From: Nocardia tenerifensis NBRC 101015
GTDB taxonomy: Bacteria; Actinomycetota; Actinomycetes; Mycobacteriales; Mycobacteriaceae
NCBI RefSeq assembly: GCF_000308715.1
Contig: NZ_BAGH01000352.1
Span: 1-43,362 of the forward strand
DNA: 43,362 nt
Reading direction: 5' to 3'
Shown one piece after another: positions 25,128 to 35,207 of this stretch. Within the stretch, counting starts at the first letter, position 1, and each line of letters opens with the position of its first letter. The translations under genes were made by a program, and so were the position numbers. The notes under the pieces were generated by a model that made no database searches, was not told the origin of the DNA, and saw only the letters and a list, made by a program, of their open reading frames with translations.

Positions 25128-25880
25128 TTACAGCAGCGCGCCGCCGGTGGCGTCGATCCACTGGCCCGTCACCCAGCGGGCGTCGTCGGAGGCGAGAAAG
25201 CCGACGATATCGGCCACCTCGGCGGGCTGGGCGAGCCGCTTCAGCGGAGACATGTCCGCCACCGTCGCGGCGGTCGCGGGGTCGCCCAGGAAGCTCGCGT
25301 TCATATCGGTGTCGATGATGCCGGGCGCCACCGCGTTCACGGTGATGCCGCGCGCGCCGACCTGCTTGGCTAGCACGCTGGTGAAGGCGTCGATCGCGCC
25401 CTTGGTCATCGTGTAGGCGACCAGCTGCGGCATGCGCGCGCCGTGCGTGAGTCCGGTCGAGAGGTTGATGATGCGGCCGCCGTCGCGCATCCGGTCCAGG
25501 CCGAGCTTGGTGACGAAGAACGGCGCCTTGGCGTTGACCGCGAAGACCCGGTCGAACGCCGCCTCGTCGGTGCCGTCGATCGGCTCGCGGACGCCATCGA
25601 TGCCCGCGTTGTTGACGAGGATATCCACCCCGTCGGCGTGCGCGTCGAAGGCGGACCACAGCGCCGCGGCGTCGTCGCGCACGCCGAGTTCGGCGCGGAT
25701 CGCGAAGGCCGAGCCGCCCCCGGCCTCGATCGCCGCGACGGTTTCCTTGGCCGCCTGCTCATTCCCGTTGTAGTGCACCGCGACCCGCGCCCCGTCCCGG
25801 CCGAGCCGTTCCGCGATGCCCCGGCCGATGCCGCGGCTGCCTCCGGTCACCAGCGCCGTCTTGCCTGTCAGTGCGCCCAT
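25128..25880 (-). CDS. Short-chain dehydrogenase/reductase (FabG-like)
   Basis: A 250-residue classical SDR with TGGSRGIGRGIAERL (NADP(H) loop), VHYNGNEQAAKETV (position and basic character of the preceding strand favour NADPH), NNAG, the catalytic Ser in INLSTGLTHG, YTMTK as the YxxxK pair and VAPGIIDTDM. It is divergent from a TetR gene, and two long operators fill the 79 nt between the starts; this TetR-SDR pairing is common for xenobiotic-inducible reductases. The substrate is unknown. ATG at 25880 is the natural family start (MGALTGKTALVTGG), with GAAAGGGG about 6 nt upstream. Confidence 0.9.
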   Translation of the reverse strand: MGALTGKTALVTGGSRGIGRGIAERLGRDGARVAVHYNGNEQAAKETVAAIEAGGGSAFAIRAELGVRDDAAALWSAFDAHADGVDILVNNAGIDGVREPIDGTDEAAFDRVFAVNAKAPFFVTKLGLDRMRDGGRIINLSTGLTHGARMPQLVAYTMTKGAIDAFTSVLAKQVGARGITVNAVAPGIIDTDMNASFLGDPATAATVADMSPLKRLAQPAEVADIVGFLASDDARWVTGQWIDATGGALL

Positions 25881-25891
25881 GGCGGGCCCCT

Positions 25892-25951
25892 TTCTCTAGC
25901 GATCACTACAGAACCAGGACACTAGCACATTCTCTAACGACCGCTATAGAA
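25892..25951. promoter_or_regulatory. Two 22-nt TetR operators between the SDR and tetR genes
   Basis: Two imperfect palindromes of one design, each beginning TTCTCTA and ending in AGAA: 25892-25913 (central GCGATCAC) and 25930-25951 (central ACGACCGC), consensus TTCTnTAGCG/ATCGCTAnAGAA. Centres are 38 nt apart. One lies beside each start codon, so the adjacent TetR protein likely represses both itself and the SDR gene. Confidence 0.85.
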
Positions 25952-25959
25952 TGTGTCCC

Positions 25960-26592
25960 ATGACCACCCCGACCCGCGGCAGGCCGCGCTCCTTCGATCG
26001 GGAGGCCGCGCTCGACAAGGCCACCCGCCTGTTCTGGGCGCGCGGCTACGAGGCCACCTCGATCGGCGACCTCACTGCGGCGATGGGCATCGGCGCACCG
26101 AGCCTCTACGCGGCGTTCGGCGATAAGGCGACGCTGTTCGGCGAGGTGGTGCGGAGTTTCGGCGCGCGGTACGGCCAGTTCATCCCGCGCGCGCTCGCCG
26201 AGGAGCCGACGGCCGAGGCGGCGCTGCGGCGCTGTCTGCGCGACGCGGCGGCGGAGTACACCCGGGCCGACTGCCCGCACGGCTGCCTGGTGATGACCGC
26301 GGGCATGAACACGAACAGCGGCGAGATCGCCGACATGCTGCGCGAAATGCGCACGCGCAACCTCGGTTTGATCGCCGAGCGCATCCAGGCCGACGTCGAC
26401 GCGGGCCTCCTCGCCCCCGAGACCGACGCGCGGTTGCTGGCTCGCTATGTCAGCACGGTCATGCAGGGCATGTCGCAGGCCGCGCGGGACGGCGCGAGCC
26501 AGGCCGAACTGGAGCGGGTCGCCGAATTGGCGATGTACGGCTGGGACCAGGCGGCGGACACCGCGAGAATGACAACGCGCGGGGATAAATAG
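25960..26592 (+). CDS. TetR-family regulator of the adjacent SDR gene
   Basis: A 210-residue TetR repressor. The HTH domain is typical: RPRSFDREAALDKATRLFWARGYEATSIGDLTAAMGIGAPSLYAAFGDKATLFGEVV. The remainder has the ADCPHGCLVMTAG segment found in regulators of the AcrR/YcdC-like group that sit beside SDR genes. The Cys pair in DCPHGC could sense electrophiles or oxidants (inference). ATG at 25960 is preferred; an in-frame ATG at 25951 is the last base of the operator. The neighbouring SDR gene is divergent and shares the two operators. Confidence 0.9.
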   Translation: MTTPTRGRPRSFDREAALDKATRLFWARGYEATSIGDLTAAMGIGAPSLYAAFGDKATLFGEVVRSFGARYGQFIPRALAEEPTAEAALRRCLRDAAAEYTRADCPHGCLVMTAGMNTNSGEIADMLREMRTRNLGLIAERIQADVDAGLLAPETDARLLARYVSTVMQGMSQAARDGASQAELERVAELAMYGWDQAADTARMTTRGDK

Positions 26593-26640
26593 CCCTGAAG
26601 ACTGAACCGCGAACCATGGGTGCGGTGTGACGCTTGCCAG

Positions 26641-27429
26641 ATGACTGATCGGACTGGACTTCGCACCGCCGAGGCGACGCGGACAGCGCCCCCGAGCCGG
26701 GCCTTCTGGGCATTGATCGGCGTCTACGTCCTGTCCACGCTGCTGGGCTCGGCGGCAATGCTTGCGCTGCAACCGGTTTCGGGCATAGACCCGGCGGCCT
26801 TGTCGCTAGTTCAGTTCGCGCCGACGATAGGCGCGCTGGCCACCTGGCCGATCGGCCGCAGAGTGCTCGCTCCGCTGTCTTCGGCCCCCAGCCGAACAGT
26901 GCGTCGCAATCTCGGTTACCTCGTGGCGGCGTGCCTGCTGTTCGGACTGTTGATCGCCGTGGCAACGGTGTCGACCGGGCGTGACCTGGTCGGTCCCGCC
27001 CCGGTCGGCGGCGTGCCCTTCCTGGTGTTCTTCGTGGCCCAGTTCATCGGCGCGGCGGGCGAGGAGATCGGGTGGCGCGGGCTGCTGCAACCGCTGCTGG
27101 AGACGCGGACGCGCCGGCTCGTGGCGATCGCGGTGACCGGCGCGGCGTGGGCGCTGTGGCATGTGCAGGCGTTCGGCGCGGGGCCGGTGGTGGCGGTGTC
27201 GTTCTTCGTCTCGACGATGGCGTTCGCCGCGCTGCTCGGCGCGCTCAGCGTCGGCGGTTTCCGGCAGCGCGTGCTGGTCGCGGCGGTCGGGCACTGGCTG
27301 ATCAATGTCGGCGTATACCTGAGCGTGGGCGACGAGACGCACGGCAGGCCGCACGTCGTGATCGCCGCGCTCGCAGCGGTTTCGGTCGCCGCGGCGACGC
27401 TGACAGTACGGTCGATACGCGCGCGATGA
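26641..27429 (+). CDS. CPBP-family intramembrane metalloprotease
   Basis: A 262-residue polytopic membrane protein of the CAAX protease / bacteriocin-processing (CPBP, Abi) family. The signature glutamates are in GAAGEEIGWRGLLQPLLE, followed by AWALWHVQAF (motif 2 His) and AVGHWLINVGVYL (motif 4 His), which together would bind zinc in the membrane. About seven or eight hydrophobic segments surround these. Substrate unknown; members process peptides or act in immunity and signalling. ATG at 26641 is preferred over one at 26620. It stands 48 nt after the TetR gene on the same strand and could be read through from it. Confidence 0.87.
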   Translation: MTDRTGLRTAEATRTAPPSRAFWALIGVYVLSTLLGSAAMLALQPVSGIDPAALSLVQFAPTIGALATWPIGRRVLAPLSSAPSRTVRRNLGYLVAACLLFGLLIAVATVSTGRDLVGPAPVGGVPFLVFFVAQFIGAAGEEIGWRGLLQPLLETRTRRLVAIAVTGAAWALWHVQAFGAGPVVAVSFFVSTMAFAALLGALSVGGFRQRVLVAAVGHWLINVGVYLSVGDETHGRPHVVIAALAAVSVAAATLTVRSIRAR

Positions 27430-27453
27430 GCGGCGCTCCGCCACTTGCGCGCA

Positions 27454-27506
27454 ATACCCAGCGGGGGTATCTTCGTTCGAGCCGGGGTACCCCCGGCCCG
27501 TATGAT
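27454..27506 (+). promoter_or_regulatory. CsoR-type operators and -10 box of the copper operon
   Basis: ATACCCAGCGGGGGTAT (27454-27470) and GCCGGGGTACCCCCGGC (27481-27497) are G/C-tract inverted repeats of the type bound by CsoR copper sensors (TACCCnnnGGGGTA; the second holds a perfect GGGGTACCCC). TATGAT at 27501-27506 is a good -10 box. The second repeat would overlap the -35/spacer region and block RNA polymerase when bound. No csoR gene is in the window. Confidence 0.75.
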
Positions 27507-27530
27507 GTACGAAGAGCGAAGGAGTCGGAG

Positions 27531-27737
27531 ATGCCCAGTTCCACCTACACCGTCACGGGGATGACCTGCGGGCACTGCGTGAGCTCCGTCAAATCGGAGA
27601 TCGGCAAGATCGACGGCGTGACCAGTGTCGACGTGGATCTCGCCACCGGCGCGGTCACGGTCGACAGCGCGGCCCCGATCGCCGACGCCGACATCGTCGC
27701 CGCGGTCGACGAGGCGGGTTACGAGGTCGCGGTCTGA
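27531..27737 (+). CDS. copZ: Copper chaperone CopZ (HMA domain)
   Basis: A 68-residue heavy-metal-associated domain protein. The metal site is GMTCGHCVSSV (MxCxxC form), inside the beta-alpha-beta fold (STYTVTGM, SVDVDLATGAVTVDS, DEAGYEVAV). CopZ carries Cu(I) in the cytosol and normally delivers it to a CopA ATPase and to CsoR. ATG at 27531 follows AAGGAG 6 nt upstream. The stop codon shares its last base with the start of the next gene (TGATG), so the two are coupled. Two CsoR-like operators lie upstream. No copA gene follows here, which is unusual. Confidence 0.92.
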   Translation: MPSSTYTVTGMTCGHCVSSVKSEIGKIDGVTSVDVDLATGAVTVDSAAPIADADIVAAVDEAGYEVAV

Positions 27738-28633
27738 TGCAGGACCGGCTGAGGTTCGCCGTCTTCGGCGGCGTACTCGTCGTGCTGTTCGGTGCCGCGC
27801 TCGGCATCGGCGCCCTGGTGGGCGATCCGGCCGGGCGCACACCCGACGACACGGCGCGCCCGGCCGGGGCGGACACGGGACTGTCGCCGACGCGATCCGG
27901 CTACACCCTGTCCGACCCGACCGCGCCGACGGAGCCGAACCAGGCCGGTCCCCTGCGTTTCCGAATCACCGGGCCGGACGACACGCCGGTCGTCCGGTTC
28001 CGCACCCAGCACGACAAGAAGCTGCACCTGATCGTCGTCCGCTCCGACGCGACGCAGTACCGGCACGCGCATCCGACCATGGACGCCGCCGGCACCTGGT
28101 CGATCGACTGGAGTTGGGCGCAGCCCGGCACGTATCGGGTGTTCGCGGACTTCGCGCCGGAGGATGCGGAGCCACTGGTGCTCAGCCGTACCGTCACCGT
28201 GGCGGGACCGGCTGCGCCGCAACCACTTCCGACTCCGTCGCGGACGACGACGGTGGACGGCTACCAGGTCACGGCGAACGGCGACCTCAGCACCGCGGGC
28301 AGCGAGTTACGGTTCACCGTCGTCCGCGACGGCACGCCGGTCACCGATCTCGAGCCCTACCTCGGCGCGTACGCGCATCTGGTCGCGTTGCGCGCGAACG
28401 ACCTCGCCTACCTGCACGTGCATCCGGAGGGCGAGATCGGCCGCACCCCACCGGGTCCGGAGGTCGCGTTCCACGCACAGGCCCCGAGTGCGGGCGCGTA
28501 TCGGCTGTATCTAGACTTCTCCCACGGCGGCGCGGTGCACACGGCCGAGTTCACCATGCAGGCACCCATGGTCGAATCATCCACAGGCCCATCCACATCC
28601 GGCGGCGCGCCGCATCAGGGTGGCGGGCACTGA
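27737..28633 (+). CDS. Exported His-rich protein coupled to copZ
   Basis: A 298-residue protein with one N-terminal membrane segment (FAVFGGVLVVLFGAALGIGALVG), the rest probably outside the membrane. It contains two similar blocks: LHLIVVRSDATQYRHAHP (about 95-112) and AHLVALRANDLAYLHVHP (about 213-230), each of the form H-L-x-V-x-R...Y-x-H-x-H-P, the second within a beta-sandwich-like domain. More histidines follow in DFSHGGAVHTAEF and at the end (HQGGGH). The HxHP pairs and coupling to copZ make an extracytoplasmic copper-binding or copper-buffering role likely, but the family has no proven function known to me. The ATG overlaps the copZ stop by 1 nt. Confidence 0.8.
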   Translation: MQDRLRFAVFGGVLVVLFGAALGIGALVGDPAGRTPDDTARPAGADTGLSPTRSGYTLSDPTAPTEPNQAGPLRFRITGPDDTPVVRFRTQHDKKLHLIVVRSDATQYRHAHPTMDAAGTWSIDWSWAQPGTYRVFADFAPEDAEPLVLSRTVTVAGPAAPQPLPTPSRTTTVDGYQVTANGDLSTAGSELRFTVVRDGTPVTDLEPYLGAYAHLVALRANDLAYLHVHPEGEIGRTPPGPEVAFHAQAPSAGAYRLYLDFSHGGAVHTAEFTMQAPMVESSTGPSTSGGAPHQGGGH

Positions 28634-28771
28634 CCACCGCACCCGTCGGACCACAGGGCGGATCGCCGAGGTGACCTGCGCTTACCGTGCCGCACGGATC
28701 GATAAGAGGCACAAGCGAATCGGCGGCGCCCGCCGGATTGCCTCCTACGCAATGGGAAAGGCAAAAGTGCG

Positions 28772-28780
28772 TTATCCACA
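28772..28780 (+). promoter_or_regulatory. Perfect DnaA box TTATCCACA
   Basis: A single exact copy of the high-affinity DnaA box lies in the 281-nt gap between the copper operon and rsmA. No second box or AT-rich stretch accompanies it, so it is not an origin. The rest of the gap shows no gene, no remnant of a P-type ATPase and no clear terminator. Confidence 0.45.
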
Positions 28781-28914
28781 ATCTGCATAGCTGAATGCGG
28801 CCGATGGATCGCGCCATCGATGACCTGCGCAGTGCGTATTCGATTCGGGCCCAACGCAAACCGACCAGTACGACATCAGCGGGCTCGCTGCGACGCGGCT
28901 CCTGAAGAGCCCGA

Positions 28915-29796
28915 TCAACCCTGCGCGGCGAGGCGGACGAAGGCGGCGGTGTCGAGGGTTTCACCGCGCGCGGTGGGTTCGATGCCCGCGGCGAGCAGGC
29001 GGCGTTCGGCCTCGGCGGGCGAGCCGGCCCAGCCCGCGAGGGCGGCGCGCAGCGTCTTGCGGCGCTGGGCGAAGGCCGCGTCGACGACCTCCCAGACGCG
29101 GCGGCGGTGATCGTCGTCCATCGGCCACGGCGGTTCGGCGTAACGATCGATGCGGACGAGGCCGGAGTCGACGCGCGGGGCGGGCCAGAAGACCTGCGTG
29201 CCTACCGCACCCGCGCGACGCACGGCGCCGAAGAAGCCGGCCTTCACACTGGGCACGCCGTAGGTCCGGCTGCCGGGGGACGCCGCGAGCCGGTCGGCCA
29301 CCTCCGCCTGCACCATCACCAAAGCGACCGTGAGACTGGGCAATTCGGCGAGCAGATGGAGCAGCACCGGCACCGCGACGTTGTACGGCAGGTTCGCCAC
29401 CAGCGCGGTGGGCACCCTCGGCAGGTCCGCGGCGGCGACCCGCAGCGCGTCCGCCTCGACCACCGAGAGCCGGTCGGCCAGCTCCGGCGCGCGGTCCGCG
29501 ACGGTCACCGGAAGGTGCCGGGCGAGCACCGGGTCGATCTCCACCGCGACCACCGAATCCACCACGTCGAGCAGCGCCAGGGTCAGCGAGCCCAGCCCCG
29601 GCCCGACCTCGAGCACCACGTCCGCGCGTCCGACGCCGGCGGCGGCGACGATCCGCCGCACCGTGTTCGCGTCGTGCACGAAGTTCTGCCCGAGCTGCTT
29701 GGTCGGCCGCACGCCGAGCCGCTCGGCCAGCACCCGCACCTCGGCGGGTCCCAGCAGCGCGGCACTCCCACGAGCAGCAACTTCAGGTTCGGACAC
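28915..29796 (-). CDS. rsmA: 16S rRNA dimethyladenosine transferase
   Basis: A 293-residue KsgA/RsmA enzyme that dimethylates two adjacent adenosines in helix 45 of 16S rRNA. Motifs are [34 protein letters not shown] (SAM motif I), [27 protein letters not shown] (motif IV NLPYN) and [15 protein letters not shown]. The GTG at 29796 gives the usual length. In M. tuberculosis the order is tatD-rpfB-ksgA-ispE; here a lipase gene lies between rpfB and rsmA, 28 nt upstream of the rsmA start. Confidence 0.95.
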   Translation of the reverse strand: MSEPEVAARGSAALLGPAEVRVLAERLGVRPTKQLGQNFVHDANTVRRIVAAAGVGRADVVLEVGPGLGSLTLALLDVVDSVVAVEIDPVLARHLPVTVADRAPELADRLSVVEADALRVAAADLPRVPTALVANLPYNVAVPVLLHLLAELPSLTVALVMVQAEVADRLAASPGSRTYGVPSVKAGFFGAVRRAGAVGTQVFWPAPRVDSGLVRIDRYAEPPWPMDDDHRRRVWEVVDAAFAQRRKTLRAALAGWAGSPAEAERRLLAAGIEPTARGETLDTAAFVRLAAQG

Positions 29797-29824
29797 CCGA
29801 AGAACCTATCAACGTCCGCGGCGC

Positions 29825-31018
29825 CTAGCGCGCGGGCGGGGTGGCCTTGACGCGGTCGAGGAAGGCGTCGATGGCCGCCTGCATCGACGAGTCGAGCTGG
29901 GTGTGCCGCCCGGTGCCGACGACGGTCTGGAAGTCCACCCCGTTGGCGGCGAGTTGCGCGGCGAGGGCCGCGTGCAGCGGAGACGGGACGGTGGTGTCGG
30001 TGATGTTGAGCAGCAACAGGATCGGCGCGTCGTACCCGGAGGTCGGCACGGTCAGGTAGGCGTCGAGCGCGGAGCGGATGGGCTCCTCGGCGAGCGGCCG
30101 GGCGAGCAGGTCGCCTACGCCGAGTCCGCGCACGCGGTCGGTGATGCCGTCCAGGCACAGGGCGCCGACGCTGTCGAGGACCTCGCGCCCCTTCGGCGTC
30201 AGGTACTGCTCGACGGGCACGTCCGGGCGGGCCGCGCGCAGCCCGGCCAGGATGCTGACGAAGAAGCTCATCGCGCCGTCATTGCCCGGCACGGCCGGAA
30301 TGATCGGCCCGGCCAGCGGCAGCACCTTCTCCACGTCCGATTCCGGGTCGATCGCGATGGTGCCGCGGAAGTCGAGTTCGGGCGCGTAGGTGGCCTGGAG
30401 GTGGCCCGTGCCGAGCGCGGCCTGACCGCCCTGCGACGCGCCGAGCACGGCCCAGGTGCGCGACAGTTCGGGGTGGATCGAGCGGGCCGCGCGCAGCAGA
30501 TCGATGGTGGCCGTCGCCTCGCTGGCGATCTCCAGGTACGGATGCGGGCCGGTGTCGAAGCGGCCGAGTCCGAGGTAGTCGGGCGCGACCACGGCGAAAC
30601 CCTGTGCGAGCAACCGCTGGATCAGCAGGTCTTCTTTGGACCGGATCTGTGGATACGGATGTCCCTCCGGATCGGACTGCCCGCCACAGCCCGCACCGAG
30701 ACCGCTGGTGCCGTGGTCATAGGCGATCACCGGCCAGCCTCCCGCGGGCGGCGTGCCACCCGGGACGAACAGCGCGCCGCTGGCCGGACGCGGCGTGCCG
30801 TCCGAGGCGCGCATCCAGTAGTCGAGCACCGAGCCGCCCGCCACCCCGCGCCAGCCGTCGGGCTGCGCGACGGCCGAGATCACCGTCCCCGGCGGCCGCA
30901 CCTGCGCGGGCGGCGTCTGCGGCTGTGCCTGCACCGGAGCGACATTCACGAACAACGCGGCACTCGCCGCCAGCGCGGCCGCCGCCACCGCACGCCTACC
31001 CATCCGCACAACCCGCAT
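29825..31018 (-). CDS. Secreted lipase, LIP family
   Basis: A 397-residue exported alpha/beta hydrolase of the secretory lipase (LIP, PF03583) family. The N-terminus is a signal peptide: MRVVRMGRR, a hydrophobic AVAAAALAASAALFVNV, then APVQAQ with likely cleavage after AQA. The mature part has GGWPVIAYDHGTSGLG, FAVVAPDYLGLGRFDTGPHPYL, the nucleophile in LGASQGGQAALG, the IDPESDVEKVLP region, and a C-terminal TGRHTQLDSS that offers the catalytic histidine. LIP enzymes hydrolyse lipids outside the cell. ATG at 31018 has GAGG 8 nt upstream; the open frame continues upstream but adds no signal-like sequence. Inserted between rpfB and rsmA relative to M. tuberculosis. Confidence 0.85.
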   Translation of the reverse strand: MRVVRMGRRAVAAAALAASAALFVNVAPVQAQPQTPPAQVRPPGTVISAVAQPDGWRGVAGGSVLDYWMRASDGTPRPASGALFVPGGTPPAGGWPVIAYDHGTSGLGAGCGGQSDPEGHPYPQIRSKEDLLIQRLLAQGFAVVAPDYLGLGRFDTGPHPYLEIASEATATIDLLRAARSIHPELSRTWAVLGASQGGQAALGTGHLQATYAPELDFRGTIAIDPESDVEKVLPLAGPIIPAVPGNDGAMSFFVSILAGLRAARPDVPVEQYLTPKGREVLDSVGALCLDGITDRVRGLGVGDLLARPLAEEPIRSALDAYLTVPTSGYDAPILLLLNITDTTVPSPLHAALAAQLAANGVDFQTVVGTGRHTQLDSSMQAAIDAFLDRVKATPPAR

Positions 31019-31126
31019 CGACCACACCTCACTGCCCCGACCCACACCGTCACAAACCGGCACGAGTGTACAGATCAGCGAGCCTCAGTAATCCCCGAGC
31101 GAACCGCGCGCCGCCGCCGCGGTGAT

Positions 31127-32317
<1,191 letters not shown>

Positions 32318-32443
32318 TCAATATCACGAAAAGATATCGCTGCCGCAGCTTGATCACGAAATACGCATCCCAATGTGACCTACGACACACACCGCTTATC
32401 CAGCCCCCTTGCGGGTACTCAGAGTGCCGGAAATTTGCGCTTG

Positions 32444-33271
32444 TCAGATTCCGTACACGCGCCGCGCGTTCGCGGTCGTGATCTTCGCCAATTCCGCCGG
32501 GTCCTGTTCGCGTAGTTCCGCCAGCGCGCGCACCGTATACGGCAGGCAATACGATTCGTTGGGCGCCCCACGGAACGGATGCGGCGTCAAATACGGCGCG
32601 TCCGTTTCGACCAGAATGAGCTCGTCCGGAACAACTTTCGCGGCCTCGCGCAACTCGTGCGCATTCTTGAAACTCACCGTGCCGGAGAAACTCAGCACAT
32701 AGCCCTCGGCCACGCAGGCCAGCGCCATGTGGGTATCCGACGAGAAACAGTGGAACACAACGGTGTCCGGCGCGCCCTCGTCCAGCAGTACCGTCAGCAA
32801 ATCGTGGTCGGCCTCGCGATTGTGGATCATCAGCGGCTTGCGCAGCCGCTTGGCGAGGTCGATGTGCCAGCGGAAGCCCTCGATCTGGGTCTCGACATCG
32901 GCGCAGCCGTCGAGCTTGCCGGGCCAGTAGTAGTCGAGGCCGGTCTCGCCGATCGCGACGACGCGCGGATCGGCGGCGAGCCGTTCGAGTTCGGCCTTCG
33001 CGGCGTCGTCGAGGGCGTTGGCCCGGGTCGGGTGCAGCGCGACCGCCGCGTAGACCCGCTGGTCCCAGTGCGCGGCCCGCACGGCCCACTGCGCGGCGGC
33101 GAGGTCGTCGGCGACGGTGACCACCTGGCCGACCCCGACCGAGGCGGCGCGCTCCACGATCACCGCGGTCGAGGCGGCGTCGGTGGCGCCGCAGGCATCG
33201 AGGTGGGTATGCGCGTCGACGAGCGGCGCGAGCGGCTCGGGCAGCTCCGGCGCGGGACGCTTGCTACTCAT
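32444..33271 (-). CDS. tatD: TatD-family metal-dependent hydrolase
   Basis: A 275-residue TIM-barrel hydrolase of the TatD DNase family. Metal-site motifs are [46 protein letters not shown] and [16 protein letters not shown]. TatD proteins are 3'-5' exonucleases acting on DNA in repair or RNA quality control. It diverges from metG across 119 nt, as in M. tuberculosis (Rv1007c/Rv1008), and is followed by rpfB on the same strand. Confidence 0.93.
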   Translation of the reverse strand: MSSKRPAPELPEPLAPLVDAHTHLDACGATDAASTAVIVERAASVGVGQVVTVADDLAAAQWAVRAAHWDQRVYAAVALHPTRANALDDAAKAELERLAADPRVVAIGETGLDYYWPGKLDGCADVETQIEGFRWHIDLAKRLRKPLMIHNREADHDLLTVLLDEGAPDTVVFHCFSSDTHMALACVAEGYVLSFSGTVSFKNAHELREAAKVVPDELILVETDAPYLTPHPFRGAPNESYCLPYTVRALAELREQDPAELAKITTANARRVYGI

Positions 33272-33375
33272 CGAAACCCGCCGGACACAGCGGTTTCGGC
33301 ACCGGTGGACCGCACCGGCGCGGCGGGGGCGGCGGCACGGCGGATATTCGCGTGAGCGTAGGAAACCACGCGCAT

Positions 33376-33381
33376 TACAGT
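33376..33381 (+). promoter_or_regulatory. Likely -10 box of metG
   Basis: TACAGT fits the actinobacterial TAnnnT -10 pattern and ends 9 nt before the metG ATG. A transcript starting at the usual distance would begin within a few bases of the start codon. There is no Shine-Dalgarno sequence in ACACACC before the ATG, which agrees with a leaderless mRNA. Confidence 0.5.
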
Positions 33382-33390
33382 AGACACACC

Positions 33391-34950
33391 ATGAGCGAAG
33401 CTGACCGCCCCGCCTTCTACATCACCACGGCCATCGCCTACCCGAACGGTGCGCCGCACATCGGGCATGCGTACGAGTACATCTCGGCCGACGCCATCGC
33501 CCGGTTCAAGCGGCTCGACGGCTACGACGTCTTCTTCATGACCGGCACGGACGAGCACGGCCAGAAGATGCAGCAGGCGGCGGTCGCCGAGGGCATCCCG
33601 GTGCAGGAGCTCGCGAGCCGCAACTCCGACGTGTTCGAGGCGCTGGACAAGACGCTCGGCATCTCCTACGACCGGTTCATCCGGACCACCGACGAGGACC
33701 ACCTCGCGGCCAGCGTGGCGATGTGGGAGCGGATGCTCGCCAACGGCGACATTTACCTCGGCAACTACTCGGGCTGGTACTCGGTGCGCGACGAGGCCTT
33801 CTACACCGAGGAGGAGACGACGCTGCTCGACGACGGCACGCGCATCTCCACCGAGTCGAAGACGCCGGTCACCTGGACCGAGGAGTCGAACTTCTTCTTC
33901 AAGCTCTCGGCCTATCAGGACAGGCTGCTAGCGCTCTACGAGGAGCACCCCGAGTTCATCGCGCCCGCGACGCGGCGCAACGAGATCGTCAGCTACGTCA
34001 AGGCGGGGCTGAAGGATCTGTCCATCTCGCGCACCACCTTCGACTGGGGCGTGCCGGTGCCCGGCCACCCCGATCACGTGATGTACGTGTGGATGGACGC
34101 GCTCACCAACTACGTCACCGGCGTCGGCTACCCGAACACCGACTCCGCCGCGTTCCGCAAGTTCTGGCCCGCCGACGTGCACATCGTCGGCAAGGACATC
34201 ACCCGGTTCCACACCGTGTACTGGCCCGCGTTCCTGCTCTCGGCCGGCGTCGAGGTGCCCAAACGCGTGTTCGTGCACGGGTTCCTGTACAACAAGGGCG
34301 AGAAGATGTCCAAGTCGGTCGGCAATGTGGTCGACCCGCTGGAGCTGGTCGAGACCTACGGCGTCGACGCGGTGCGCTTCTTCCTGCTGCGCGAGATCTC
34401 CTACGGCCAGGACGGCAGCTACAGCCACGAGGCGATCGTCGGCCGGATCAACTCCGACCTGGCCAACGAGTTCGGCAACCTGGTGCAGCGCAGCACGAAG
34501 CTGGTCGCGCGCGACTGCGGCGGGGTCGTGCCGACGCCCGGCGAGTTCACCGACGCCGACCGCGCGCTGCTCGAGCTCGCCAACGGGCTGCTCGACCGCT
34601 GCCGCGCCGAGTTCGACGCGCAGCAAATGCATCTCGCGCTCGAGGCGATCTGGCTGACCCTCGGCGAGACGAACAAGTACTTCTCCGCGCAGGCCCCGTG
34701 GGCGCTGGCCAAGTCCGGCACGCCGGAGGATCTGGCCCGCGAGGCGACGGTGCTGTACGTGACCCTCGAGGTGCTGCGGATCGTCGCCATCCTGGTGCAG
34801 CCGGTGATGCCGGGCTCGGCGGCCAAGATCCTCGATCAGCTCGGCCAGCAGGGTCGGACGTTCGCCGATATCGCGACGCCGATCGAGCCGGGTGTGGCGC
34901 TTCCCGCGCCGGAACCGGTGTACCCCAAGTACATCGAGCCGAAGGACTGA
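33391..34950 (+). CDS. metG: Methionyl-tRNA synthetase
   Basis: A 519-residue class I synthetase that charges tRNA-Met. Motifs: [13 protein letters not shown] (HIGH), [57 protein letters not shown] and [14 protein letters not shown] (KMSKS). There are no zinc-knuckle cysteines and no C-terminal tRNA-binding OB domain, which fits the short actinobacterial form. ATG at 33391 begins [13 protein letters not shown]; the longer open frame upstream is non-coding. Divergent from tatD. Confidence 0.96.
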   Translation: MSEADRPAFYITTAIAYPNGAPHIGHAYEYISADAIARFKRLDGYDVFFMTGTDEHGQKMQQAAVAEGIPVQELASRNSDVFEALDKTLGISYDRFIRTTDEDHLAASVAMWERMLANGDIYLGNYSGWYSVRDEAFYTEEETTLLDDGTRISTESKTPVTWTEESNFFFKLSAYQDRLLALYEEHPEFIAPATRRNEIVSYVKAGLKDLSISRTTFDWGVPVPGHPDHVMYVWMDALTNYVTGVGYPNTDSAAFRKFWPADVHIVGKDITRFHTVYWPAFLLSAGVEVPKRVFVHGFLYNKGEKMSKSVGNVVDPLELVETYGVDAVRFFLLREISYGQDGSYSHEAIVGRINSDLANEFGNLVQRSTKLVARDCGGVVPTPGEFTDADRALLELANGLLDRCRAEFDAQQMHLALEAIWLTLGETNKYFSAQAPWALAKSGTPEDLAREATVLYVTLEVLRIVAILVQPVMPGSAAKILDQLGQQGRTFADIATPIEPGVALPAPEPVYPKYIEPKD

Positions 34951-35207
34951 TCGGGGCGAGCATCGCGCGGCGCTCGAGCGCCCGAAACATGTTGCGCCCG
35001 TGCCCATTCACGGCGCATCGGAGTACTGTGCGACGCACGGTGCATTCTGTTCGACCCCCGTGACGCTTCGAATGGGTCAAAGGCGACCCGCCGGAGACGA
35101 TCGCGGACCGAGACGGCCGGCGTCGTGCACCGACGCATACCCACTCGCGCACAGTCGCATAATGCTGGGTTACGGATGTTCACGTTCGCCGATCAGGGAG
35201 GGCACCC

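Noticed and set aside
28634..28914. Remnant of a copA P-type ATPase after the copper operon
   Set aside because: None of the frames shows a DKTGT, CPx or other ATPase motif; the gap appears to be plain intergenic sequence.
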